64,000 nucleotides of DNA from Paenibacillus sp. P25. GTDB taxonomy: Bacteria; Bacillota; Bacilli; Paenibacillales; NBRC-103111. The stretch covers positions 6,613,001 through 6,677,000 of the forward strand of contig CP085629.1 in assembly GCA_024704175.1 (NCBI GenBank), read 5' to 3'. Below are positions 28,160 through 37,975 of the stretch, one piece after another; positions within the stretch are counted from its first letter, which is position 1, and each line of letters starts with the position of its first letter. The notes beneath the pieces are model-generated. The model did not search any database. It saw only the letters and a program-made list of their open reading frames with translations, and had not been told where the DNA came from. Position numbers and translations under genes: made by a program.

Positions 28160-29389
28160 ATGGAAAAAGCCGGATTTTCATTGTTACGCCTAAATCGCCT
28201 TGGGTCCGCCTTGAAGGGCTATGTCGACCGCGGTGAAATTGCGGGAGCCGTCACGGTGGTTCATCGGCATGGGGAGGAAGCGTACGCGGAAGCCGTCGGC
28301 TGGCAGGATAAAGAAGCGGGCGTCCCGATGAAGCGCGATACGCTGTTCCGTATTATGTCGATGACGAAGCCGGTCACGACCGCCGCTGTATTGATGCTGG
28401 TCGAAGAGGGGAGGATCCGCCTGCATGATCCGGTGGACAGCTGGCTTCCCGAGCTGGCGAACCGGGTGGTGCTCCGGGACCCGGATGGCCCGCTGAATGA
28501 TGTTTACCCCGCCCCGCGCCCGATCACCCTGCACGATCTGCTCACCTCCCGGTTTGGCCTGGGGTGGGGAGTGCACCCGCTGCAGTCTGCCATGATGGCT
28601 CTGCTTCCTGCACCGCTCGCGCAGACGCTCGGCATCGGGCAGTCGGAGCCCCTGGATCCCGACGCCTGGATGAAGCGGGTAGGCGAGCCGCCTCTCGTAT
28701 ACGAGCCGGGCACCCGGTTTCTGTACCATATCGCACATGAGATTCTGGGCGTTTTGATTACACGGGTAACCGGGCAATCGCTGGAGGCCTTTTTCCGCGA
28801 GCGGATTTTTGAACCCTTAAAGATGGCGGACACCGGATTCGTTCTGCCGCCGGAGAAAAGAAGCCGGTTGTCCACAGCGTATGAGCCGGGAACGGGCGGG
28901 GGGCTGAAGATCGCCGACGACCCCCGTACGACGGGATGGACCCAAGCCCCGCTCTTTCCTTCCGGAGGAGGCGGACTGCTCTCCACAGCCGATGATTACC
29001 AGCGGTTTGGCCGGATGCTGCTCGGACAAGGCGAACTGGACGGCGTGCGTCTTCTTTCGCGCAAGTCCGTGGAAGCTATGACGACCGATTATTTAACGCC
29101 GGAGCAGCATACCCAGCCGTTTTTTGACGAAACGGATTTTGACGGGACGCCGGTATGGACGAACAAAGGATACGGTTACGGCGTTTCGGTCAGGATCAGG
29201 CAGATCGGTATCGGGCCCAGCGTCGGTTCCTTTTTTTGGCCGGGAGCGTTAGGGTCGACGTGGATTGCGGATCCGAAGGAGAAGCTGATGGCTACGCTCA
29301 TGATCCAGCTGAACGGAGCGCAGCTTCCGAATAACAGCAAGATTGCGCTGGACTTTTGGACGATGATGTATCAGGCCATGATAGACTGA
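28160..29389 (+). CDS. Serine hydrolase of the beta-lactamase/EstB fold
   Basis: 409 residues. The nucleophile motif S-x-x-K is seen as SMTK (about residue 73), with the class C-like Tyr in RFLYHIAHEILGVLI (about 190) and the C-terminal glycine-rich strand GSFFWPGALGSTW in place of the KTG box. There is no signal peptide, so it is cytoplasmic and more likely an esterase or peptidase than a beta-lactamase. GAGG precedes ATG 28160. The frame is intact. Confidence 0.9.
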   Translation: MEKAGFSLLRLNRLGSALKGYVDRGEIAGAVTVVHRHGEEAYAEAVGWQDKEAGVPMKRDTLFRIMSMTKPVTTAAVLMLVEEGRIRLHDPVDSWLPELANRVVLRDPDGPLNDVYPAPRPITLHDLLTSRFGLGWGVHPLQSAMMALLPAPLAQTLGIGQSEPLDPDAWMKRVGEPPLVYEPGTRFLYHIAHEILGVLITRVTGQSLEAFFRERIFEPLKMADTGFVLPPEKRSRLSTAYEPGTGGGLKIADDPRTTGWTQAPLFPSGGGGLLSTADDYQRFGRMLLGQGELDGVRLLSRKSVEAMTTDYLTPEQHTQPFFDETDFDGTPVWTNKGYGYGVSVRIRQIGIGPSVGSFFWPGALGSTWIADPKEKLMATLMIQLNGAQLPNNSKIALDFWTMMYQAMID

Positions 29390-29479
29390 CGCATGGATTT
29401 TATAAGGGAGAATTATCCTACCAAACGTGATCTGTAATAAAATGATGCAGTTGCCGGAAACTTGAAAGGACGGAAGCTA

Positions 29480-29950
29480 GTGAACGCGATCCAATTAATT
29501 GTTTTGAATTTTGAGGAAATTAGACGCAGAAGTATGAAAGTTTGGGAAGGGATTCCCGGGGAGAGTCTGGATTGGAAACCGGATACTCATGCCATGAGTA
29601 TGAAAGAGATGATCCGCCATGTGCTCGACAGCGAGCATTATTACCATCTTGCTTTGCTGAATAGAGGAAGCTTGTCGTCTTACGATTCCCCTTATGAAAA
29701 ACGTCCGTTTACCACGGTTCAAGATGAGTTGGCATTTGCCCAAAGCTATAGAACGGAGTTTATTGATACGGTGAAGTCGTTTTCCGAGGAAGATTTGTCG
29801 AATATAAAGATCGATCGAAGCGATGTAGGCTACGTCCGTACCTTAGGCGAGATGCTGCTGCGAATTGCTTACCATGAATCGGTTCATACGGGACAACTAT
29901 TGGATTATATGCGAACCGCCGGAGTAGATCGGCCGAAAGTATGGGATTAG
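29480..29950 (+). CDS. DinB-family protein
   Basis: About 157 residues in a four-helix bundle: SMKEMIRHVLDSEHYYHLAL carries the first metal His, and LRIAYHESVHTGQLLDYMRTAG carries the second pair. GTG 29480 is chosen because AAAGGACGG lies 6 bases upstream; a TTG further upstream (29462) has none. Members of this family bind a divalent metal and often act as thiol-S-transferase-like or stress proteins. Function here is unknown. Confidence 0.85.
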   Translation: MNAIQLIVLNFEEIRRRSMKVWEGIPGESLDWKPDTHAMSMKEMIRHVLDSEHYYHLALLNRGSLSSYDSPYEKRPFTTVQDELAFAQSYRTEFIDTVKSFSEEDLSNIKIDRSDVGYVRTLGEMLLRIAYHESVHTGQLLDYMRTAGVDRPKVWD

Positions 29951-29992
29951 GAACTCCCGGCCGTACGGCTGATGCAAGCAACGCAAACAACG

Positions 29993-30033
29993 CAGGCCGG
30001 ACGCTCTAGCGTGCCCGGCCTACGTTTATTATT
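29993..30033. terminator. Terminator between dinB-like and GH3 genes
   Basis: The stem AGGCCGG-ACGC / GCGT-GC-CCGGCCT is followed by ACGTTTATTATT. It lies between convergent genes. Confidence 0.6.
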
Positions 30034-30074
30034 AGATCCGAAAGAATAAGTTTGAACCGGAGGTTCGGCTTTTC

Positions 30075-32339
30075 TTATACGGATTGCCCTGCCTTCCGAT
30101 ACTTCCTCGTTCGCTCGTCCTCGATCACGCCGTTCCAGTTGAGGCCGAAGGCGAAGTCATAGGTGTTGCCTTCTGAATCGACATGGCACTCCATGTCGTG
30201 GGCGACGTCCTCGAACTGTTCCTCGACCGTCCGCATGCTCGCCGGCATTTGCATCGGCAGAAGCCCCGAAGGCTCCACCGCGCCGGTCAGCACCTCCATG
30301 ATCGCCTGATCCTGCACGCCGAAATTCGCGATGATCGCATCCGCCTCGGCTTCGAATTCCGCTACGACCGCCGGATTGTTCAGCAGCATCGAGACTACGA
30401 CCGGCTTGCCCTTCAGCATTTCCTTCGTTTCCAGAATCGCGTTCAAATCCGACGCATTGTGCGCCGTTACGCTCTTGCCTTTGTACGAGCGGTTCAGCGT
30501 ATCGCCGGGACGCGCGTCGCCGGCAAGGCTGGTCTCGCGCGCATGGACCGCCGTATAGGGCCTATACTGGAGGCTGATCGGCACGTAACCGTTGCCGCCT
30601 TCGTTCGTGTCCTCCTGGCTGTACCCGGTGCCGGATTTGGGGTCGCTGATAAAGACAAGGCCGAAGTCCGCTTCTTCCGGATGATCGGTTACCTGGAAGT
30701 ACTTGCCGGCAATCGCTAGGCTTACGGGATGCTCGAACGTTTCCGGCGTCGGGTTCCCGAACCAATCCTTGCCCGGCGGGGTATACCGCTTCGGGATATA
30801 CACTTTGGCCCGCGGCTTCAGCGGCAGCGTTTTGTTTTTGTTTTTTAGCAGGACGATCGATCTCAGCTGCGCTTCATAACCGGCTTTCATGAATTCAGGG
30901 TTGCCGACAACCCGTGCGCTTTCCTCCGCCTGCAGGTAAGGATTCTCGAAGAGGCCGAGGCGGAACATGTTTTGCAGCAGACGCACGGCGGATTGCTCGA
31001 AGCGCTCCCGCATATAGGCTTCGCCGTGCTCGGCCACCCCCATGCGGTAGGCTTCCAGCACTGGCTCGATTTCGTTGTTGCCCCCGAACTGGTCGACTCC
31101 GGCCATGAGCGGCTTGTAGTGCCGCTCGGCCACCGTCAGCCCTTCGACGCCCCACGGCTTGCCGCTGAGGAAGGAGTCCTTGGCGGCCGTCTCGTCGGCG
31201 GTAATGAGCCAATCCGTACAGACGACGCCGTCGTAGCCGTACCGGCCGCGCAGCAGGTCCCGAATCAAGTAGGAGCTGTAGGAGTTACCGACATTTTCCC
31301 CGTTCACCGGGTCCTGATCCACCGAGATCGTATAATACGGCATCACGGCGGAAGCCATCCCTGTCTTGCCATCCAACCGGAAGGCGCCGTCCACAAAAGG
31401 CTTCAGGTGTTCGTCAAAATTATTGCCCGGATACACCGCATATTTCCCGCAGCCGTAATGCGCGTCTCTTCCGCCTTCGCCGGACCCGCCGCCCGGCCAG
31501 TGCTTCACCATCGCATTAACGCTGTCGTAGCCCCAGCCGTCGGCGATTTCCCGCTCGCCTGCCGACGTCTGGAAGCCGTCCACATAGGCGCGGGCTAAAT
31601 CCGCCGAGAGCTGCGAGTCTTCGCCGAACGTGCCGTTAAAGCGGAACCAGCGCGGGTCGGTCGCGATATCGATTTGCGGCGAGAGCGCCGTCGCGATGCC
31701 CAGGGCGCGGTATTCCTTCGAAGCGATTTCGCCGAACTTCCGGGTCGTCTCCGGATCGAAGGTGGCCGCGAGCCCGAGCGTCTCCGGCCACATCGATATC
31801 GTGCCGCCCGACCCCGCGTTGAATTCCGAGCTGGCATCCGAGCTGTGGCGCGGATCGGAGCTGTTGTTGGCCGGGATGCCGAGGCCCGTGCTTTCGGCGA
31901 AGGCCTGAACGAGGTTGCTCCAGCGGGCGGCGACCTCCGGGCTTTCGACCTTCGTGATCAGAATATGTCTCAGGTTGTCCTTCGAGAGAAATTCGATCTG
32001 CTCATCGGTCAGGTCCCAGGGCTTTGCGCCGCTCTCTTCATAGGGCTTACCGCCGTACGTGCTGGCGAACCAGCCTTTGCTTACCGCGGGAATCGCCTGG
32101 TGCCGGCTGTACAGCATGAGCCCGGCGATCTGCTCGACCGTCATTTTCGAGGCGAGATCCTTGGCCCGCTCCTCCGGCGACAGCCGCCAATCCTCGTAGG
32201 GATCAAGCTTCCCGTCCTTATTGAGATCCTTGAAAAAGTGTCCGTCCCGCTCCAAAATCGACACGCCCGATGTAATGGAGTATCCGAGCGTAGGCCCGCC
32301 GTGATTGGTGACGTACCGAATCGTATTGTTCGCTTCCAT
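30075..32339 (-). CDS. Glycoside hydrolase family 3 beta-glucosidase/xylosidase
   Basis: 754 residues without a signal peptide, so intracellular. An N-terminal GH3 TIM barrel includes AKDLASKMTVEQIAGLMLYSRHQ, KHWPGGGSGEGG (the conserved KH-PG block) and the nucleophile Asp in GVVCTDWLI (about 374); a C-terminal sandwich domain follows. GGGAGGACACAAG precedes ATG 32339; a longer upstream frame crosses the promoter and is rejected. A cre box lies 24 bases upstream. With the adjacent GH39-containing protein it fits degradation of plant xylan or glucan oligosaccharides. Confidence 0.92.
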   Translation of the reverse strand: MEANNTIRYVTNHGGPTLGYSITSGVSILERDGHFFKDLNKDGKLDPYEDWRLSPEERAKDLASKMTVEQIAGLMLYSRHQAIPAVSKGWFASTYGGKPYEESGAKPWDLTDEQIEFLSKDNLRHILITKVESPEVAARWSNLVQAFAESTGLGIPANNSSDPRHSSDASSEFNAGSGGTISMWPETLGLAATFDPETTRKFGEIASKEYRALGIATALSPQIDIATDPRWFRFNGTFGEDSQLSADLARAYVDGFQTSAGEREIADGWGYDSVNAMVKHWPGGGSGEGGRDAHYGCGKYAVYPGNNFDEHLKPFVDGAFRLDGKTGMASAVMPYYTISVDQDPVNGENVGNSYSSYLIRDLLRGRYGYDGVVCTDWLITADETAAKDSFLSGKPWGVEGLTVAERHYKPLMAGVDQFGGNNEIEPVLEAYRMGVAEHGEAYMRERFEQSAVRLLQNMFRLGLFENPYLQAEESARVVGNPEFMKAGYEAQLRSIVLLKNKNKTLPLKPRAKVYIPKRYTPPGKDWFGNPTPETFEHPVSLAIAGKYFQVTDHPEEADFGLVFISDPKSGTGYSQEDTNEGGNGYVPISLQYRPYTAVHARETSLAGDARPGDTLNRSYKGKSVTAHNASDLNAILETKEMLKGKPVVVSMLLNNPAVVAEFEAEADAIIANFGVQDQAIMEVLTGAVEPSGLLPMQMPASMRTVEEQFEDVAHDMECHVDSEGNTYDFAFGLNWNGVIEDERTRKYRKAGQSV

Positions 32340-32362
32340 CTTGTGTCCTCCCGAATCCGATT

Positions 32363-32388
32363 TGAAAACGATTACATTTATTATTATA
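32363..32388 (-). promoter_or_regulatory. GH3 promoter -10 element and consensus cre box
   Basis: On the minus strand TATAAT (32388-32383) is followed about 7 bases later by a cre box (32376-32363). Read on the plus strand this is TGAAAACGATTACA, which fits TGWNANCGNTNWCA at every position. The box covers the predicted +1 region, so CcpA should block transcription when preferred sugars are present. The -35 is weak. Confidence 0.75.
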
Positions 32389-32511
32389 AAGAAAATGGCC
32401 CGTCTTCCGACAGGCCCGATCTTAGCGTCTTTCGTAGCGATATTTAATGTTCTTGGTGAAAGCGGAACCACCCCGGCTCCGCCCGAGGTTAAACTTTGAC
32501 CCATATTAGTG

Positions 32512-35040
32512 CTAATAAACGGGAATCCATTCCACCAGCTCCACGCCGTGCGGTTCAAGAACAGCCGTATAGCCGGTCCGGCCGTCCTCCACTTCCGTGT
32601 AACGAATCTGCATCCGGGGACGGGCATGCGCCTTGAGGTAAGCGATATCTTCCGCCGTCACATAGGCAGGGGCCCCCATGTCCACCCATTGGTCATAGCC
32701 GCTTCCATGCTTTCGCCCGATGGAATAAGAGACGACCCGGTAAGCGCCGTTCGGCATTCCGCTCAACGTCAGCTCGAGCCTTACGGTCTTGTCGTCCTTG
32801 AAGCCGTTATACCGGTTCGTCTCGTCGATAAACGAAATATCGCCCAGCGCATACAAATCGTCAAAGTGGCAGTAGTTGAACAGCGGCGCCTGATATCCGC
32901 CCCGCCCGGCGGTTACGATATAGCCGTCGCCCCGGGCGATCAGCCGGTCGCCCAGTTTCGCCAGCGGCTCGTAGGCGACCATCGCGGGCTTCGGAATGCC
33001 GTGCTGGGCCATGAGGCCGAGACCGCCGTGGAACAGCCGCTCCGATGCCGCCGTTTCCTCGATATTGTCGCTGAGCACCCAGTAACCGAAGCCCTCGATG
33101 CGGTCGAGGTTGTCGATGAGATTTTTGGCGATATAAGCGGCCTTGTACAGCGTATCGTTCGTGAGCTCCCGGTGGTAAGCGGTCGAATTCCACTCCGTGA
33201 GGTAAAGGCCCGGATCGCCCAGCTCCAGCCGGGCCAGCAGGCTCTTCTCCCGCTCCAGCATGTCCTGCAGGAAATCCGGGTTCGGCGAGATGCCCGTGAA
33301 CTGCTCCATTAATTTTTTATACGTCTGCAGCTTGCCCAGCTCATTGAATCGTTCGGCATCCATCATGTCGTCGATCTTCTCATGGGGGTAAAAGTGAAGC
33401 GGAATGAAGTCCGGCACGCAGTCGTGCGTTCGGCAGAACGCCGCGAACTCGTCAAGAAACGCGGCGGAACGAAGCGTAATGATCCGCCCGGCCGCCCCGA
33501 TTTGCAGGCGGGGGAGATCCGCTTCATCGTCCGGTAGGTCTCCAGGTACAGTCGCCGGTATTCCTCCGTCGTTCCCGGCCAGAAGATATGAAACTCCGGC
33601 TCGTTCCAAAATTCGAATTTCCAGCTTTCCACCTCTTCAGCCCCGAAGCGGTTCATGCAGTGGCGCAGGAAACGGTCCACCAGCCTGCACCACCGTTCGA
33701 CCGACCGCGGCGGACTCACATAGCTCGCTTGGTAGAAAACCGTCTTGCCCGGATCCGCCGCCAGCTTGGAAGGCATGAATCCGAGCTCCACGAACGGCTT
33801 CAGGCCGATCGACAGCAAGAAGTCGAACAGCTGGTCCGTGAACCGGAAGTTGTACAGCGGTCGCCCCTCTTCATCCTCGTGGTAAACCATCATGGCGTCG
33901 TCGAAGATCCCGTGAAAGCGCAAATACCGGAAGGGCGTGCTGCTGGACATAGCGGAGCTCGCTCCTGCACGTCGGCGTGCAGCCCTTCCTTCGCCTTGCC
34001 GATCGTGATGAGTCGCTTCCAGGTATGCCGGACCGGCCGTCCGCCGTCCGAAACCTCCACCTCTATAGCCGCCGTGCGGAGAGCCCCTATATCGGAAGCC
34101 CGCACCGACGGATCGCGCTGCAAATACCGGCTCACCATACCGAGCGCGCTGGATTGGTTAAAGGCCAGATAGTTGGACGAATCGGGGGGTGAAGGGGCGC
34201 CGGCTTCCGGCCGATACCGCTCGCGGTATTCCTTCGGGGTCATCCGGTACCGGTTTTTAAAAGCGGTATAGAAGGATTTCGCATTCGGGAAGCCGTGATG
34301 GTGCGCCAGATCGGCGATTGGCGCGTCGCTATGGCGCAGCAGGGCCTCGACCGTATGCTTCAGGCGGATGCTGGTCAGATATGACCCAAAGTTCAGGCCG
34401 ATGTTCTCGCTGAAAAATTTGGACAAATAAGGCACCGACAAATATTCCCTCTCGGCAATGGCCTGCAGCGTTATAGGCTCTTGGTAGTGCTCGTCGATAT
34501 AGGTAATGATGCGCAGCATGCGCTCCATATATTTCTCATTCATGGCTCCGCGCCGCCGGGAACTTTAAACTGCTTTATCAGGATCGAGAAGACGGCGAGC
34601 ATGCGGGACTGCATATCCAGCTCGTAAACCTCGCCCTGCTTGTATTTCAGCTGAACCATCTCGGCGAGGAGCCCGCGGATGCGCTCCAGTGCCGGCTTCC
34701 GTTCCTTCCCGGCCGAAGCGGAATCGCACTCGAAATGGATGCCTTCCAGCCCGCTCATCAACGTCTTCATATAGGCGAACGGGATGAGGAACGTCGCAAT
34801 GATATTGACATCCAGGCCGATCACCTCATGCACATGGCCCTGGTTGATGAGCAGAATATCCCCTTCGGTCAGCGTATGCCTTTCGGTGTGAACCGTCACT
34901 TCCAGCGTTCCGCTCAGCACAAAAATCATCTCCATGCTGTTATGCCAATGGCTCGGCACATAGTTCACGCTGTGCAGAGAGACATCGAAAGGAAGCGTAT
35001 CGCCCGTCTCCACGATTTCGTAAATGGAACTTTTGGTCAT
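32512..35040 (-). CDS. Cupin / AraC-type HTH / GH39 xylosidase fusion (frameshifted)
   Basis: ATG 35040 follows AAGGAGGACGGG. Residues 1-165: cupin sensor (VPSHWHNSMEMIFVLSG). Residues about 170-265: AraC DNA-binding domain (AIAEREYLSVPYLSKFFSEN, HHHGFPNAKSFYTAFKNRYR). Then a GH39 domain with acid/base Glu in FEFWNEPEF and nucleophile Glu in LYLTEWNST. Breaks near 34545, 33945 and 33500 each leave a net deficit of one base; corrected length is about 843 residues. The cupin-HTH junction shows an ATGA overlap, so two coupled genes cannot be excluded, but a lone cupin and a lone HTH are less likely. A regulator carrying its own glycosidase-like sensor domain is the best reading. Confidence 0.75.
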
Positions 35041-35181
35041 CCCGTCCTCCTTGGGCGCAAGCATCAGCCCGCACGGTCATCTCGTTGTTTCCGCCATTAT
35101 ACCATAAGGGACGTGCGTTCTACTTTTTGCAGCGGGGAACGGACGAACGGCTTAGGAGGAACAGGTAGATTTGAAAACGAA

Positions 35182-36098
35182 TTACGGCTTCCGCAGCAGC
35201 TCGGCAAGCCGCGAGAAGCCGTCCGCGCCATAGCCCGCATCGATCGCCCGCTGGGCCGCGGCCTTCGCCGCGCTGATCACGCTGACGTCCATGCCGTGAT
35301 GCTCCGCGGCCTGAAGGATGTGCTCCATGCCTGTCGCGGCGGAGAGGAGACTGGAGCTGTCGCCCGGGTGGCGGCCTTCGTCCACGCGATTCGCCAGGTC
35401 CGCCATAATGCCGGGCAGGATGGCGGAGATCCCCTGTGCGTAGGCCGCAAAGGCTTTGGGGGCGATGTTCTCGGCCTGGGCCAGGGCGAGCGCGTGGACG
35501 TAGCCGCTCATCGTGGTCCAGAAGAGATCGAGCAGGGCCACGTCGTGCGCCGCAGCCCGGCCGGGGTCCTCGCCGAGATAGGAAGCGGTGCCCCCTAGGC
35601 TGGCCAAGGCAGGCTCGGCCGCCCGGTAGACGGGCTCCGGCCCACTGTACAGCACCACGGCCTTCGGCGTCCCGATCGTGGGCGTCGGGGTCATGATCGC
35701 GCCGTCCAGGTAATCGATCCCGCACTCCGCCGCCCACGCGGCCGTTTGCCGGGACCGCATCGGCGTATCGGCGGTGAGGTTCACGAGCGTCCGTCCCTTC
35801 AAGGCGGCGACGGCAGGCTCCAGGATCGCATGCACGGCGTTATAGTCCAGCACGCAGATGATGATGATCGGGCTGGCTTGAACGGCTTCGGCGGCGCTCC
35901 CCGCGAGGACGGCGCCTTGTGCGACCAGGGCATCGGCCCTGCCAGCCGAACGGTTCCACACGGTCACCCGGTGGCCGCCCTTCAAGAAGGCGCCGGCCAG
36001 CGCCTGGCCCATCGGGCCCAGACCGATGACCGTCACCGGCGTCGGGGTTCCCTTTTCCCCGAAGTAACTCCATCTAATGCGTTTAGTTCTTTGTTCAT
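35182..36098 (-). CDS. Imine-reductase-like NAD(P)-dependent oxidoreductase (frameshift)
   Basis: Rossmann fold with VTVIGLGPMGQALAGAF and the NADP-type loop VWNRSAGRA. The motif GIDYLDGAIMTPTPTIG is typical of imine reductases and related beta-hydroxyacid-dehydrogenase-fold enzymes, followed by the helical C-terminal domain. One G is missing in the G-run near 36058; restoring it links MNKELNALDGVTSG to EKGTPTPVTVIGLG. ATG 36098 is 7 bases from GGGAGG. About 305 residues. The natural substrate is unknown. A 16-bp palindrome lies 39 bases upstream. Confidence 0.82.
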
Positions 36099-36136
36099 GG
36101 CCATGCCTCCCTTCAGATATGGTCTTATTCTAAAGG

Positions 36137-36152
36137 TTGACACTAGTGTCAA
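36137..36152. promoter_or_regulatory. 16-bp palindromic operator upstream of the imine-reductase-like gene
   Basis: TTGACACTAGTGTCAA is a perfect inverted repeat. Its minus-strand copy also supplies a TTGACA -35, with AATAAG 17 bases on, so a bound repressor would cover the promoter. No cognate regulator gene is adjacent, apart from the GntR gene whose own sites look different. Confidence 0.6.
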
Positions 36153-36193
36153 AGTCAATTAGAAATTCGCCTGCGGCTGTCTAACGGAACGGC

Positions 36194-36235
36194 AAAAAAA
36201 CGGCCTTCCGCCATTTCCTAATGGCGGTGGCCGTT
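36194..36235 (-). terminator. Terminator of the GntR gene
   Basis: The stem AACGGCC-CCGCCAT / ATGGCGG-GGCCGTT is followed on the minus strand by seven T, 30 bases past the GntR stop. Confidence 0.85.
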
Positions 36236-36264
36236 CCATTGTCGGCTTTATACCCGGCGGCAGA

Positions 36265-36885
36265 CTAACGGATCAAATGCAGGCAAAAATCCAAGTCGGC
36301 CTGGAGGTGCTCTTTCATCAGCCGTTCGGCGGTGTCGCCGTCATGCGCCTTGATGGCTTCACAGATGCGCTGATGTTCCTCTATGAGAAACGGGCGGTTA
36401 TAGTAAACCACCGTCTGCCGGAACAAATAAATTACGGACTGCATTCTTTCGAACAAATCGATCATGAGCGAATTGTTCGTGGCCCGCATAATGATCTCAT
36501 GGAACTCCTTATTCGCCTCCATAATCTCATCCTTGGTGCCCGTGTGCCCGATCCTTACACAATGCTCCAGCGCCGCCAGCGCCTGGTCGGACAAGTAAGC
36601 GGCCGCGCTCCGGGCGGCATGTCCTTCCAGCAGCATCCTCAGCTCGAAGGTGTTGCGGAGGTCGGTCTCCGACAGCTTCACCACCCGCTTGTTCACGATC
36701 AGTCCTTCCTGTTCGAGCTTGCGGATGGACTCGCGGATCGGCGTCCGGCTGACGCCTAAATCAGCGGCCAGCTTCTCCTCGACCAGCTTGGTCCCTTGAG
36801 CGATTTCGCCTTTCAGGATCATGTCGCGCAGCACCTCATACGATTGTTGGTATGCCGAACGCGACTTGGCACCTCTGTCCTGCAT
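36265..36885 (-). CDS. GntR-family (FadR/FCD) transcriptional regulator
   Basis: About 206 residues. A winged-helix domain (LVEEKLAADLGVSRTPIRESIRKLEQEGL, about 35-65) is followed by an all-helical FCD ligand domain with the metal-site His/Asp pattern (NKEFHEIIMRATNN, EEHQRICEAI, MKEHLQ). ATG 36885 is chosen because GAGGTGA precedes it; GTG 36894 is the alternative. It is divergent from a four-gene sugar-acid operon and probably represses it, released by a pathway acid. Palindromes in the shared intergenic region support this. Confidence 0.88.
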   Translation of the reverse strand: MQDRGAKSRSAYQQSYEVLRDMILKGEIAQGTKLVEEKLAADLGVSRTPIRESIRKLEQEGLIVNKRVVKLSETDLRNTFELRMLLEGHAARSAAAYLSDQALAALEHCVRIGHTGTKDEIMEANKEFHEIIMRATNNSLMIDLFERMQSVIYLFRQTVVYYNRPFLIEEHQRICEAIKAHDGDTAERLMKEHLQADLDFCLHLIR

Positions 36886-36960
36886 GTCATTCACCTCTAT
36901 CGTTTACTTTAGCGAAAAGAACCGCCGGAAACAATACAAAACGAGTGAAAGACGAAAAAG

Positions 36961-37014
36961 TGGATACAAAATTTATAAAATTGTATACAAAAATAATAAT
37001 ATCGTGTACAATTG
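36961..37014. promoter_or_regulatory. Putative GntR/FCD operator cluster
   Basis: The palindrome TTGTATACAA (36981-36990) is flanked by GGATACAAA (36962-36970) and GTGTACAATT (37005-37014). Each resembles the same half-site, with centres spaced 20-24 bases. They sit in the AT-rich intergenic region between the regulator and the operon. Confidence 0.55.
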
Positions 37015-37030
37015 CACTTGAGCAGTTTGA

Positions 37031-37044
37031 TGACAGCGTTTGCA
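37031..37044 (+). promoter_or_regulatory. cre-like site upstream of the sugar-acid operon
   Basis: TGACAGCGTTTGCA matches the cre consensus TGWNANCGNTNWCA at all but one position. It lies 30 bases before the first start codon, suiting catabolite repression by CcpA. Confidence 0.55.
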
Positions 37045-37073
37045 AAAAAGTTTCATTTTGGAGGGATTGCGAG

Positions 37074-37963
37074 ATGACCAGGAAAATCGGATTTATCGGA
37101 CTCGGCATTATGGGCCGCCCGATGTCGCTCAATCTGTTAAAAGCCGGCTATGCGCTGAGCGTATTTGATATCAATAAAGAGGCTGTTGCGGCCCTTGAAG
37201 CGGCTGGAGCAAGCGGGGCGGGATCGCCGAAGGAGGTTGCCGCGAACAGTGAAATTATTTTCACGATGCTGCCCAATTCCCGCCATGTAAAAGAAGTGAT
37301 GACCGGAGAGAATGGAATCCTCCAGGGCGCGAACAAAGAAAGCGTCATCATCGATATGAGCTCGATCTCGCCTGTGGTATCCAAGGAGCTGGCGGCCATC
37401 GCAGCGGAAGCGGGGCTTCATATGCTGGATGCGCCCGTCAGCGGCGGAGAGCCGAAAGCGATCGACGGAACGCTAGCCATTATGGTCGGGGAAGCGAGAG
37501 CGTGTTTGAAAGCGTGCTGGACGTTCTGAAGGTGCTTGGGGAGAATGTGACGCACGTCGGTGATAGCGGCTCCGGTACAACGGCCAAGCTGGCCAACCAG
37601 ATCATCGTCAATCTCAATATCGCCGCGATGTCGGAAGCGCTCGTTTTTGCAGCGAAAGCGGGAATCAACATTGAGAAAATGTATCAGGCCATCCGGACCG
37701 GGCTTGCCGGAAGCGCTGTGCTCGACGCCAAGGTTCCGCTCATTCTGGAGCGCAATTTTGTGGCCGGAGGCCGCATCGATATTAACTTGAAGGACATTAC
37801 GAACGTAATGGAAACGGCCCACGAAATCGGCGTGCCGTCGCCGCTCAGCGACCAGTCGCTGGAAATCTTCCATGCGCTGAAGGTGGACGGCAAAGCAGCG
37901 GACGATCACGGCGGCATGGTGCAGTATTTCGAGAAGCTGGCCGGCGTCCGGGTTAGCAAATGA
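37074..37963 (+). CDS. 3-hydroxyisobutyrate-dehydrogenase-family enzyme, LtnD/YgbJ-like (frameshift)
   Basis: NAD-dependent beta-hydroxyacid dehydrogenase: GFIGLGIMGRPMSLNLLKAG at the N-terminus, the substrate-binding DAPVSGGEPKA (about 122) and the catalytic-Lys block GSGTTAKLANQIIV. GGAGGGA lies 8 bases before ATG 37074. One G is missing in the GGGG run near 37490; with it the text reads VGGSESVFESVLDVLKVLGEN, giving about 296 residues. As first gene beside a DUF1537 kinase and GntP permease it should oxidise a C4 sugar acid such as threonate or erythronate. Confidence 0.88.
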
Positions 37964-37975
37964 GGTGATGAGATC

